Of a stretch of DNA of 64,000 nucleotides, positions 17,742 through 27,300 are shown in pieces. The position numbers and the translations under genes are program-made. The stretch's first letter is position 1. Each line of letters begins with the position of its first letter. Origin of the DNA: Lewinella sp. IMCC34191 (GTDB lineage: Bacteria; Bacteroidota; Bacteroidia; Chitinophagales; Saprospiraceae); the NCBI RefSeq assembly GCF_003390935.1, contig NZ_QNQZ01000008.1:62001-126000 (forward strand). Reading direction: 5' to 3'. The notes below the pieces were generated by a model. The model was given only the letters and a program-made list of their open reading frames with translations, was not told the DNA's origin and made no database searches.

Positions 17742-17807
17742 GCGGTCTCCGACCGCGCTGTACGATGCGCTTTCCAAGCGCGCAAGTACGATGCAGTCTC
17801 CGACTGC
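17742..17807. repeat. Array of three covarying TCC-loop hairpins
   Basis: Three units at 25-26 base spacing: GCGGTC-TCC-GACCGC (17742-17756), GCGCTT-TCC-AAGCGC (17767-17781) and GCAGTC-TCC-GACTGC (17793-17807). Units 2 and 3 are preceded by TACGAT. The stem sequence differs between units but pairing is kept in each. It begins 3 bases after the photolyase stop. Confidence 0.85.
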
Positions 17808-17816
17808 GCAAAACAG

Positions 17817-17850
17817 AAAAGCAGACCCGGCGTACGCCAGGTCTGCTTTT
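17817..17850. terminator. Bidirectional intrinsic terminator
   Basis: AAAAGCAGACC and GGTCTGCTTTT form an 11-bp stem with an inner GGCG/CGCC stem. A-run and T-run on either side let it serve both the photolyase (plus) and the small acidic protein (minus), which converge here. Confidence 0.85.
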
Positions 17851-17867
17851 CAATAAGAACGAATCGC

Positions 17868-18197
17868 CTAAAGCGACTTAGCCGCGTCGGTAAGCTGCTT
17901 CCCCAGCGCCTTAATCTTATCGGCGGTAGCACCTTCCGCCTGTTTGGCGGCGGCGGTGGTCTTCTTGCCGAGGGAGGTCAGCGCCTTCTTCAGTTGGGCG
18001 GGCGTGGTGTCTTCGTCGCCGAGCAGATCGCCGAGCTCTTCGAGCTCGTCGGCAATTTGGATCAGGTCGTCATCGTCGGAGTCGCCGAGCGTGTCCACCC
18101 AGCTATTGATGCTGCGGGTCGCGCCGGTCTTTGCCTTTTCGAGGCCCTGGTCGAGCGATTTTATAGTGGAATCTAGATGGGCATTTTCACTAGCCAT
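17868..18197 (-). CDS. Small acidic helical protein, uncharacterised
   Basis: 109 residues with no signal, membrane segment or cysteine. It looks all-helical: amphipathic N-terminus, an acidic centre (DSDDDDLIQIADELEELGDLLGDED) and a Lys/Ala-rich C-terminal helix (LKKALTSLGKKTTAAAKQAEG) ending in KAAKSL-like sequence. The layout vaguely recalls phasins or small nucleoid/stress proteins, but no family is recognised. ATG at 18195-18197. It converges on the photolyase with a shared terminator and has its own upstream gap of about 175 bases from the iminopeptidase gene. Confidence 0.75.
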   Translation of the reverse strand: MASENAHLDSTIKSLDQGLEKAKTGATRSINSWVDTLGDSDDDDLIQIADELEELGDLLGDEDTTPAQLKKALTSLGKKTTAAAKQAEGATADKIKALGKQLTDAAKSL

Positions 18198-18338
18198 GGT
18201 AATCGTAGTTTGATTTCCTAGCTAATACGATTTGCCGGCAAACGTTCCAATATTGACCACCATTGTGAAAATAATTATCGACGGGTGGCGCTAATCCTCA
18301 CTTCCTGAATCTCAAAAAAACGAGAGTGTGAAAAAAGG

Positions 18339-19373
18339 CTAGTCCGCGCCGTTCTCCTCGTTCACCGTATTGATGAACTCCACTACGCCGGCGAAGTACT
18401 TTTCCTGGTCGTCATACATTGCCATGTGACTGCCGTCGGGTAGATATAGGTAGTGACCATTGGGGAATTGCTCGGCCATCCATTCCATATGATCGGGGTC
18501 CATGGTGTCGTGCTCGGCACCGATAACCAGGGTAGGGACTTCAATCTGGCTCAGATCCGCACTGCGGTCCCAGTCGGCCAGGCTGGCACTGGGGTGGATG
18601 CCGAATTCGCTGGGCCCCTGCATGGTGAGGTAAACGTCGTAGTTGACGTGCTCGAGTCCGCGCAAAGCGGGTTCCGGCCAGTCCGCCACCGGCATACGCA
18701 GTACGTGCTCGGTGTAGTAGTTTTCCATCAGGAGTTCGGTGTAGCGCGGGTTGCCGTAATCTTCCGCCGCTTCGAGTTGCTGGATTTCCGCCAGCACGTC
18801 GGGGTCGAGCTGGGGGCCGAGTACTTCCTGCGCGTAGCGATTGTATTCCGGGATACTTGACATCATATTGGAAATGATGAGTCCCTTAAGCGCGTCGGGG
18901 TGAGCGAAGGCGTATTCCATGGCCAGGATCCCGCCCCAGCTGTGGCCGAGCAGGTAGAAATTTTCGGCGTCCAGCCCAAGCGCCTGCCGAACCTGATCGA
19001 CTTCACTGACGAAGCGGTCGATGGTCCAAAGGGTAGAATCACCAGGGTGGTCGCTCCGCCCGCTTTCCAGCTGGTCGTAGTAGTAATACTCGATATTCTC
19101 CCCGGGGAAGTAGCTGTCCGCCGCCTCGAAGTATTCGTGGGTGTTCCCCGGCCCGCCGTGGAGCAGCAAGACTTTCTTGTCCGGATTGTTGCCGACCCGC
19201 TTCGTCCAGACCCGAAATTCACCGGCGGGAGTAGAGATCGGAATCATCCGGGCACCGCCGGCCAAAGCATCGACGTGGTTGGTGCGGTCAAAGTAAGGGG
19301 CCGTTTCGGGGGTGTCGACCGTCGGCGAACAGGCAAACACACAGAGGATGGCTAAACGCAGTATAAATGGCAT
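18339..19373 (-). CDS. Proline iminopeptidase-like alpha/beta hydrolase, lipoprotein
   Basis: 344 residues from the ATG at 19371-19373. This start gives a signal ending in VFAC (lipid cysteine 15); an upstream in-frame ATG at 19421 would bury it. The S33 family signatures are clear: oxyanion motif HGGPG at 72-76, nucleophile GHSWGG with Ser145, acid near VIGAEHDTMDPDH and catalytic His in PDGSHMAMYD. It removes N-terminal proline or related residues from peptides. The lipobox predicts a periplasmic or surface location, unlike the cytoplasmic enzymes. Monocistronic. Confidence 0.9.
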   Translation of the reverse strand: MPFILRLAILCVFACSPTVDTPETAPYFDRTNHVDALAGGARMIPISTPAGEFRVWTKRVGNNPDKKVLLLHGGPGNTHEYFEAADSYFPGENIEYYYYDQLESGRSDHPGDSTLWTIDRFVSEVDQVRQALGLDAENFYLLGHSWGGILAMEYAFAHPDALKGLIISNMMSSIPEYNRYAQEVLGPQLDPDVLAEIQQLEAAEDYGNPRYTELLMENYYTEHVLRMPVADWPEPALRGLEHVNYDVYLTMQGPSEFGIHPSASLADWDRSADLSQIEVPTLVIGAEHDTMDPDHMEWMAEQFPNGHYLYLPDGSHMAMYDDQEKYFAGVVEFINTVNEENGAD

Positions 19374-19507
19374 GCAATAAAGGTATAGATCACCCAGCCA
19401 GGATGCGCCAGAAAGACCCACGTTTTAGCGAAGGAGCGAGAAGGTTGTCAAAAACGCGCTCTGATGGCAGCGTTTGTCTATTAAGTGTCGTTTAGACAAA
19501 AATCGGC

Positions 19508-19557
19508 AAATTAACGGAGCATAAATTAACGCAAGCTGCGCTTAAATGATACTTTTG
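19508..19557 (+). promoter_or_regulatory. Promoter region of the second susC with direct repeats
   Basis: A -7 box TACTTTTG (19550-19557) matches TAnnTTTG, predicting transcription from about 19564. No TTG is present at -33; instead AAATTAACG occurs twice (19508-19516 and 19523-19531), 15 bases apart and overlapping the -33 position. This suggests activator-dependent transcription. Confidence 0.5.
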
Positions 19558-19622
19558 CCCCCCGGTGGAGGACTCCCCCCCGCCATCACGAAATCGATTG
19601 TGTAACGCAATATCTATACATT

Positions 19623-22600
19623 ATGATAATTTCTATACGCAAATGCGTATCGTTGACTCTTTTTCTTTGCTTGTTAACCAGCGTAGCCTGGTCGCAAACT
19701 ACGGTCACCGGTACGGTCACTGACGGCGACGGTTTCCCCCTGACCGGGGTGAACGTTCTGGTTGTTGGGAGTAGTTCCGGAACGGTCACCGACCTGGATG
19801 GGGAGTACAGTCTGACGGCTCCGGAAGGTTCCGTACTACGTTTTTCTTATATCGGTTTCACTTCCCAGGAGGTGCCCATTGAAGGACAAAGCGTTATCGA
19901 CATTACCCTCGGTGCGGATGCCAACGTAATTGACGAGGTAGTGGTCGTCGGATACGGTAGCCAGCGCCGCGAGGCCGTTACCGGTGCCGTTTCCTCCATT
20001 GACGCCGAGGAAGTATCTGCCCTTACCGTCAGTAACCTGGGTGAAGCAATCCAGGGCCGGCTCGCCGGTGTCCAGGTAGTCAGTGGCGGCTCGCCGGGTG
20101 CCCCCCCGATCATTCAGGTCCGGGGTATCGGCTCCATCAGCTTCGGCTCCGGCCCGCTCTACGTTGTGGACGGTGTTCCCGGTGCCGGTGGACTCAACCA
20201 GTTCGATTCCCGCGATATCGCCAGCATCAACGTTCTGAAGGACGCTTCGGCAACCGCCGTTTACGGTTCGCGCGCCTCGAACGGTGTCATCATTATCGAA
20301 ACCAAGAAAGGTGCTAACGCGCAGGGCCTGCGCATGAGCCTCGAATCGACCGTCGGTGTTCAGACCCAGCCCCGTCGTTATGACCTGCTCAACACCGACC
20401 AGTACATCCAGTACGCCGAGATCTTCAACGGAGGCCCACTGCCCCGCGATCTGGATCAGCCGGTTTACGAAGGTGCCGATCAGACTTTCCGGGAAACGGA
20501 AACCGACTGGCAGGACGCCATCTTCCAAGATGGCCTCATCACCCAAAACTCCCTTCATATCACCGGAGGCGGCGAACGGTCTTCTTTCTTTAGCTCCTTC
20601 GGCTACCTCAAGCAGGAGGGCGTCGTGAAGGGATCGCCCTACGAGCGTTTCAACTTCCGGATCAACAGCGAGCACTCCCTCAGTGAAGACGGACGGTTCA
20701 AATTCGGTCAGACCCTCCTCCTGGTAAACGACGAGCGTGGTATCCAGCCCGAACTCGGCGGACGCCCGCTCTTTCTTCAGGCAATTCAGTCGCTGCCCTA
20801 CCAGCCGATCGAAAACCCCAACAACGTGGGTGGTTTCTCCGGTGCATCCTCCGGCCTCGACATCGCCGACCCGGGTAACCCCGCCCTGGCGGTTAACCTG
20901 TTGGAAAACCGGGATCGCGTATTCAAAATGCTGGGTACGGCCTACCTGACCTACGAACTATTAGATGGTCTGGAGGCTCAGGCTTTTGTCGGAGGGAACT
21001 ACCAGAACTACCGTAATTACAACCGGACGCCGATTTACGAGTCGACCTCGCCCAATAATAACAATACGATCATCGATAACCGCCAGACCACCTTCAGCCC
21101 GATCTACCGCGGCCTGCTGAACTTCGATCGACTCTTTGGCGACCACAGCATCAACGCGGTACTGGTAGGGGAAATTCAGAACAGCTATTACAGCCCCCTC
21201 GCACTGACCGTTACCCAGCCTAACCCCGTATTAGACGTGTTGGAGGGCGGAGCCGATCTGCGGGTAATTCCCGGCCAGCTGGCACCCAACGAAACGACCC
21301 TGCGTTCGTTGGTAACCCGCGTGACCTACGGTTACCAGGGTAAGTACTACGCGACCTTCAGTTTCCGTCGTGACGGATCGTCGATCTTCGCTCCCGGATT
21401 TCAGACCGAAAACTTCCCCGCCGGTGCCCTTGGCTGGAACATCAGCGAAGAGTCCTTTATGGATGATACTCCCTTTAGCCTCCTGAAGGCACGGGTCAGC
21501 TACGGACGTACCGGATCGATCGGTCTTCCCCCCTACTCTTTCCAGGATCCCATCAACTCTACCGTCGGTCCGGTCTTCGGCGGCGGCAACCAGCCCACGA
21601 TCAGCTACATCAACACCCTGGCGAACCCCGAACTGCGGTGGGAGCTTACGGACATGCTGAACATCGGTTTGGACATGGGCTTCTTCAACAACCGCCTGAA
21701 CTTCAGCATGGAGTACTACGACCGTCAGGTGGATAACCTCATCCTGCAGATCGCCCTGCCCCCCTCCGCCGGGGTCGCGACTACCTCCCAGAACATCGGT
21801 GCGCTTCAGAACACCGGCTTTGAGTTTCAGGGACAGTACTACGGTAATCCGAGTGGTGATTTCCAGTGGAACGTATCGGCTAACCTGAGTACCAACTCCA
21901 ACGAAGTGCTCAGCCTCGCCAACCCGGACGATGTGATCGAAGGCAACAACGATATCGAATTCACCGGTAGCTTCAACTCCACTGTTACCCGCGTGGGTGA
22001 CCCCGTATACAGCTTCTTCGGATTCGAAACCGACGGCATCTTCCAGACCGTCGGGGAAGTGGACGAAGCACCCTTCCAGAACGACCTGACCGCACCGGGC
22101 GACATCCGCTTTGTCGATCAGAATGACGACGGTGTCATCGACGCGGCCGACCGCGTGATCATCGGTAAGTACCTTCCCGACTTCACCTACGGCTTCAACT
22201 TCAATGCACGCTACGTTGGATTCGACTTCAACGTCTTCTTCCAGGGCTCGCAGGGCAATGACGTATACAACGGCGTCGGATCCTTGCTTTCCCAGACGCA
22301 GCGTCTGTTCAACGTCGGTACCGATGTCCTGAACGCCTGGACCCCGCAGAACACCAGCACGGATGTTCCCCGGATCGTCGCCGACGACCCCAATAATAAC
22401 CGTCGGGTATCCGACCGTTTCGTGGAAGATGGATCGTACCTGCGGATGAAGGCCCTGACCGTCGGATACACCCTTCCCCTCTCCGAGGGCGGCGTATTGT
22501 CTAATCTTCGCCTGTACCTCACGGGTCAGAACCTAGTCACACTCACGGGTTACAGCGGTCTGGATCCGGAAATCGGCGGCGCCCTGAGCGAAACCGGTTT

Positions 22601-22661
22601 CGATAACGGCGATTATCCCAATGCCCGCGCCTTCATTTTCGGTGCGCAGGTTGGCTTCTAA
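19623..22661 (+). CDS. SusC/RagA-family TonB-dependent outer membrane transporter
   Basis: 1012 residues. Signal peptide to about residue 24, carboxypeptidase-regulatory-like domain (26-100), TonB box DEVVVVGYGSQ at 104-114, plug with VLKDASATAVYGSRASNGVI and a C-terminal barrel ending in ARAFIFGAQVGF. It imports a glycan fragment with the SusD encoded 100 bases downstream. A perfect 12-bp hairpin sits between the two genes. No regulator is adjacent. Nearby GH32 hydrolase and sugar-metabolism genes make a fructan-type substrate possible, but this is inference. Confidence 0.96.
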   Translation: MIISIRKCVSLTLFLCLLTSVAWSQTTVTGTVTDGDGFPLTGVNVLVVGSSSGTVTDLDGEYSLTAPEGSVLRFSYIGFTSQEVPIEGQSVIDITLGADANVIDEVVVVGYGSQRREAVTGAVSSIDAEEVSALTVSNLGEAIQGRLAGVQVVSGGSPGAPPIIQVRGIGSISFGSGPLYVVDGVPGAGGLNQFDSRDIASINVLKDASATAVYGSRASNGVIIIETKKGANAQGLRMSLESTVGVQTQPRRYDLLNTDQYIQYAEIFNGGPLPRDLDQPVYEGADQTFRETETDWQDAIFQDGLITQNSLHITGGGERSSFFSSFGYLKQEGVVKGSPYERFNFRINSEHSLSEDGRFKFGQTLLLVNDERGIQPELGGRPLFLQAIQSLPYQPIENPNNVGGFSGASSGLDIADPGNPALAVNLLENRDRVFKMLGTAYLTYELLDGLEAQAFVGGNYQNYRNYNRTPIYESTSPNNNNTIIDNRQTTFSPIYRGLLNFDRLFGDHSINAVLVGEIQNSYYSPLALTVTQPNPVLDVLEGGADLRVIPGQLAPNETTLRSLVTRVTYGYQGKYYATFSFRRDGSSIFAPGFQTENFPAGALGWNISEESFMDDTPFSLLKARVSYGRTGSIGLPPYSFQDPINSTVGPVFGGGNQPTISYINTLANPELRWELTDMLNIGLDMGFFNNRLNFSMEYYDRQVDNLILQIALPPSAGVATTSQNIGALQNTGFEFQGQYYGNPSGDFQWNVSANLSTNSNEVLSLANPDDVIEGNNDIEFTGSFNSTVTRVGDPVYSFFGFETDGIFQTVGEVDEAPFQNDLTAPGDIRFVDQNDDGVIDAADRVIIGKYLPDFTYGFNFNARYVGFDFNVFFQGSQGNDVYNGVGSLLSQTQRLFNVGTDVLNAWTPQNTSTDVPRIVADDPNNNRRVSDRFVEDGSYLRMKALTVGYTLPLSEGGVLSNLRLYLTGQNLVTLTGYSGLDPEIGGALSETGFDNGDYPNARAFIFGAQVGF

Positions 22662-22682
22662 GCACCCACTCAATCCGCAACC

Positions 22683-22720
22683 CTCCACCCCCGCGTACTA
22701 TTAGTAGAGCGGGGGTGGAG
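22683..22720 (+). promoter_or_regulatory. Strong hairpin between susC and susD
   Basis: CTCCACCCCCGC (22683-22694) pairs perfectly with GCGGGGGTGGAG (22709-22720). The loop contains further pairing (ACTA/TAGT). No T-run follows, so it is more likely a processing or stability element setting susC:susD mRNA ratio than a full terminator. Confidence 0.65.
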
Positions 22721-22761
22721 CGGCCAAGGCCTTTAATCAATCAATACAACATCTTGCGATC

Positions 22762-24288
22762 ATGAAGTTGAAAGCTATATTCTTATTCGGACTCCTCGCC
22801 ATTGGCTTCGGCTGTAGTGAGGACGATCTGACCCGCCTCGATCCGGGCCGCGTCGTTCCGGAAAACTATTTCCAGAACGAGCAGCAGATCGAGTCGGCTA
22901 TCCTTAGCGCCTACTCTACGTTGCGCTCCGGCCCCCTGGTCAGCCGCTGGTATTTCTTTATCAACGACCTGCGTGACGACCACCACGTCGCTACCTCGTC
23001 CCTGACCGTTTTGTTATCGATCCCCGGCGGTAATGCCGCTGCGACGGATTTCGAAATGACGGAACACTGGACTGCCCTCTATCTTCTCATCCACCGCGCG
23101 AATACCGCACTGGACGGCATCGAGGCTAACACCACCGTCGACGAAGACGTGAAGAACACGCTCGCCGGTGAAGCCCGTTTCCTGAGAGGGTGGGCCTACA
23201 ACGAACTCGGCACCCAGTGGGGTGGCGTTCCGATCTACACGACCCGCCTGACCACCCTGGACGGTTTCCAGCCACGTAGCACCCGTGAGGAAACTTTCGC
23301 ACAGGCGCAGGCCGACCTACAGTTTGCCGCGGAGAATTTGCCGGAAACCCGCGCCGATGCCTCCCTTGGACGCGCAACCCGCGGATCCGCGCTGGGTATT
23401 CTCGGTCGTAGCTACATGCAGACCGACAATCTAGACGAGGCCAAGACGGCCCTGGAAGCCATCGTTCAGTCGAACCAGTACGAGCTGGAAGAGAACTTCG
23501 GTGACCTGTTTATCGAAGAGAACGACTTTAGCTCCGAGAGCCTGTTCGAGGTTGTGTATGCCCCCATTGGCGACTACAACTGGAACGGTTTCGGTACGGG
23601 TGACGGCTCGGACTCCAAGTCGGTACGGGCCCAGGAGTACGGAAAGGCCTGGCGGAACGTCGCGCCATCTTCCGACCTCGTTAACCTGTACGAGAACGAA
23701 CTGGCCGGCTGTGACTACACCGACCCCCGCCTGCGCGAAACGGTCATCTTCGATGGCGATACGTACGCCAACGGTACGGAAGTATTCGACGATGCTCGTC
23801 CCAACAGTCCCGATATTAACTACCAGGGTACGGAAATTGGAGCGAGCTTCTACAAGTACGAAGTTTACTACAAGCTCAATCCGGGTGAATTCTACACCTC
23901 TACCACCAATTACATCCTGATGCGCTACGCTGACGTGCTGTTGCTGCTGGCCGAGATCGAAGCCCGCCAGGGTGACCTTGACGCCGCCCGCGACTACGTC
24001 AATCAGGTCCGCTCGCGTGTCGACCTTCCCGACCTGGAAGACAGCTGCGTTCCCAATGAATCCCGGGATGAACTCATCAAAGCCATCATCGATGAGCGCG
24101 GTAAGGAACTCGCTTCGGAATCCGTCCGGGCTCGTGACCTGCGTCGCTGGGATCTCTACGGTGTGATTGATGCCGCTAACTACCTGGACTACTGGACGGA
24201 CCGCGAACTGCTGCTGCCCATCCCGCTCCAGGAGATCGTGACCAATACCGAGATCAGCCAGGCCGATCAGAACCCCGGCTACAACTAG
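22762..24288 (+). CDS. SusD/RagB-family glycan-binding outer membrane lipoprotein
   Basis: 508 residues. The signal ends in GFGC with the lipid cysteine at 18, then acidic residues (SEDDL) that often mark surface export. Family motifs include EQQIESAILSAYSTLR, GEARFLRGWAYNELGTQWGGVPI and, near the end, RYADVLLLLAEIEARQGD and ERGKELASESVRARDLRRW. It is the binding partner of the preceding SusC. An intrinsic terminator lies 26 bases after the stop, so the susCD unit probably ends here. Confidence 0.95.
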   Translation: MKLKAIFLFGLLAIGFGCSEDDLTRLDPGRVVPENYFQNEQQIESAILSAYSTLRSGPLVSRWYFFINDLRDDHHVATSSLTVLLSIPGGNAAATDFEMTEHWTALYLLIHRANTALDGIEANTTVDEDVKNTLAGEARFLRGWAYNELGTQWGGVPIYTTRLTTLDGFQPRSTREETFAQAQADLQFAAENLPETRADASLGRATRGSALGILGRSYMQTDNLDEAKTALEAIVQSNQYELEENFGDLFIEENDFSSESLFEVVYAPIGDYNWNGFGTGDGSDSKSVRAQEYGKAWRNVAPSSDLVNLYENELAGCDYTDPRLRETVIFDGDTYANGTEVFDDARPNSPDINYQGTEIGASFYKYEVYYKLNPGEFYTSTTNYILMRYADVLLLLAEIEARQGDLDAARDYVNQVRSRVDLPDLEDSCVPNESRDELIKAIIDERGKELASESVRARDLRRWDLYGVIDAANYLDYWTDRELLLPIPLQEIVTNTEISQADQNPGYN

Positions 24289-24313
24289 TCGGTTCCACGT
24301 AATTTGTTCCATC

Positions 24314-24357
24314 AATGGGGACCGTGTCCAACCGGATACGGTCCCCATTGTGTTTTT
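24314..24357 (+). terminator. Intrinsic terminator after susD
   Basis: AATGGGGACCGT (24314-24325) pairs with ACGGTCCCCATT (24338-24349), extended by TCC/GGA near the loop, and is followed by GTGTTTTT. It lies 18 bases before the ATG of the next gene, so read-through would be needed for co-transcription. Confidence 0.85.
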
Positions 24358-24374
24358 AGCACAAGTCTACCGTT

Positions 24375-27300
24375 ATGCGTTGGTTTTATTTTCTGGCTCT
24401 CTTCACCCCGTTTGCCTGCTCCGGTCCGGAGGGGCACCATTTCGAGCTGCTCGCTCCGGAGGACGTGGGGGTGGACTTTGCCAACGTCCTTTCCGAAAAC
24501 GATACGGTCAACATTCTCCAGTACGAGTACCTCTACAACGGCGGCGGGGTAGGGGTAGGAGATTTCGACCGGAACGGGCGTTACGATCTATTCTTTTCCG
24601 GTAACCTGGTGTCCAGTGAGCTATACCTCCAGGATACGGACGGCACCTTCCGCAAGGTGACCCAGGCCGCCGGCCTGACGACGGATCGGTGGTGCGCCGG
24701 CGTCGTGGTGGGTGACGTCGATGGCAATGGCTACGACGATATTTACCTTTCCGTGCTGCACCCGGGTGACGAACGGCCCAGTCCGAACCTGCTGTTCTTG
24801 AATGAAGGCCCGACCGGTCCGGACAGTATTCCCCGGTTTAGGGAGGTAGCCGCCGAGGCGGGCGTTGCCGACCCCGGATTCGGTACGCAGGCGGCCCTGC
24901 TGGACTACGACCGGGACGGGCGCCTGGATCTCTACGTCCTGAATAATTCACTGGAAGAGTACCCCCGCACCATTGCCAAGGGCACGGACACCCTGGGCCG
25001 GGGAGCCAGCGTAGACCGACTGTACCGGAACGTGACCGAGCCGGGAGGCGAATTGCGGTACGAAGTCGCCGACCAGTTGCGTACCGAAGGGTGGGGATTG
25101 GGTATCAACGTTCAGGATTTCGACGGCAACGGCTACCCCGATATCTACGTGGGTAACGACTTTATGTCCAACGATTTTCTCTTGCTGAACTACGGGGGGA
25201 CATTCACGGACGAGATCAACGACCGCATGCCTCACCAGTCCAAAAACACCATGGGCGTAGACGTCGCGGACCTGAATAACGACGGTTATCCGGAGATCAT
25301 GACCGTGGATATGCTGCCCGACGATAATCTTCGCCGGAAGACGATGTTCTCCGATATCCCCCACGCGGCCATTGCCGAGGAGGAGCGGCGGGGCTACAAT
25401 ATCCAGTACGTCCGGAACACGCTGCAGGTCAACAACCGGGACGGAACCTTCAGCGACGTAGCTCTCCAGGCGGGCGTGGCCGCTACGGACTGGAGTTGGG
25501 CACCCTTACTCGCCGATTTCGATAACGACGGGCGGCGGGACATCTTCATTTCAAACGGCTACCCCCGGGACGTGACCAACCGGGACTTCATCGATTATGC
25601 CCAGCAGGCGGAAATGTTCGGAACCCAGGAGGCCCGCTACCAATCCATCGCCCGCGCGCTCGAGGACGTCGGCGGGGTGTACCAGCGCGACTTCATCTTC
25701 CGCAACGACGGGGACCTGCGATTCACCGCCACCGACTGGCTCCCCGAAGACCCGACTTACGCCAACGGCGCGGTAACGGTCGACCTCGATAACGACGGCG
25801 ACCTGGACCTGGTCACCAACAACATCAACCAGCCGGCGCGCATCTACCGGAATATGAGCCGCGAAAACGCCCCGGACTCGACCCACTATCTGACGGTTCG
25901 GCTGGAAGGGCCTTCCGGTAATCCGGACGGACTCGGCGCCACCGTGCATCTCGTCGCCGGTGATCTGCGCTTAATGGCGGAACAGCAGCGGCAACGCGGC
26001 TACCTCTCCACGGTGGACCCCCGTCTGCACTTCGGATTGGGAACGAGAAAGCAAATCGATTCCGTGGTAGTCGTCTGGCCCGGGGGCAGGCGTTCGGTTG
26101 TGGGGGGAGTGGCCGCGGACCGGGAACTGACCGTTCCGTTCGGGGAAAGCAAATTACCTGCGCCGCCGCCGCCCGCCTCCTTTGCCGATACCTTGGCGCT
26201 GCAACCCGTTGCCCTGAATTGGCTACCCCGCCACGAGGAATCTTACTACACGGACTTTGACCGCTACGCACTCAAATTGCGGGACAACAGCCACGACGGT
26301 CCGGCCCTGGCCGTTACCGAATCCGGACAGCTGATCGTAGGCGGCGCAGCGGGGCAGCCGGTTACCGTGTACGATTTGGGCGACGGAGCGCAGGTAGAAA
26401 GCCTTTCGGAAACCGCCGCATCCGAAACCACCCGGCTTCTACTTTTCGATTACGACGGTGATGGCGACAAAGATCTCTACGTGGGTAACGGGAGTAGTGA
26501 ATTTGACAAGCGAGACGAATATTTCCGCGACTTCCTCTACGAGAATAAGGATGGCCGCTATGCGTTGACAACCGACGTGCTGCCCGAAATTCTGGTGCCC
26601 ACCGGTGCGGTAGCGGCCGCCGACCTGGAAGGTGATGGTGATCTGGATTTGTTTGTCGGCGCGCGGTTGCTGTCGGGCAAGTATCCCCTGTCGCCTAGCT
26701 CCTACGTCCTGCGCAATGACGGTGGCCGCTTTGCTGTAGCGGATGAAATTGACGCCGGTATGATCACCGGGGCCGTATGGCGGGACCTTAACGGCGACGG
26801 GCGCCCCGATCTGGCTACGGTGGGGGAATACAGCAGCCTGCAAGTGTTCATGAACGGTCCGGAAGGGTGGACTCCGCAGACCGTCGACCCTAATCTGGCG
26901 GGCTGGTGGTACTGTCTGATCCCAAATGACCTGGACGGCGACGGCGACGTAGACCTGCTGGCAGGTAACCTGGGACTGAATAGCCTGTACACCGCCTCCT
27001 CCGAGGCTCCGCTGGTCGTGCACGCCGATGATTACGACCGTAACGGGGCGATCGATCCGATCGTGACCGCCTACCTGGAGGGGAAGTCTCACCCCATTCA
27101 CCCGCGCAACACCCTCGCCCGGCAATTACCCAGCCTGAAACGACAATTTCCGGACTACGCCACCTACGGCACCTGGACGGATGCCGAGATGCCCGAACTG
27201 ACCGCCGAAGGAATCCGTCTGGAAGCCCGGGAGTTTCGCTCCGCCTGGTTCGAGAACCAGGGGAACGGCACCTTCACCGCCCACTTCCTGCCGGGTACCG

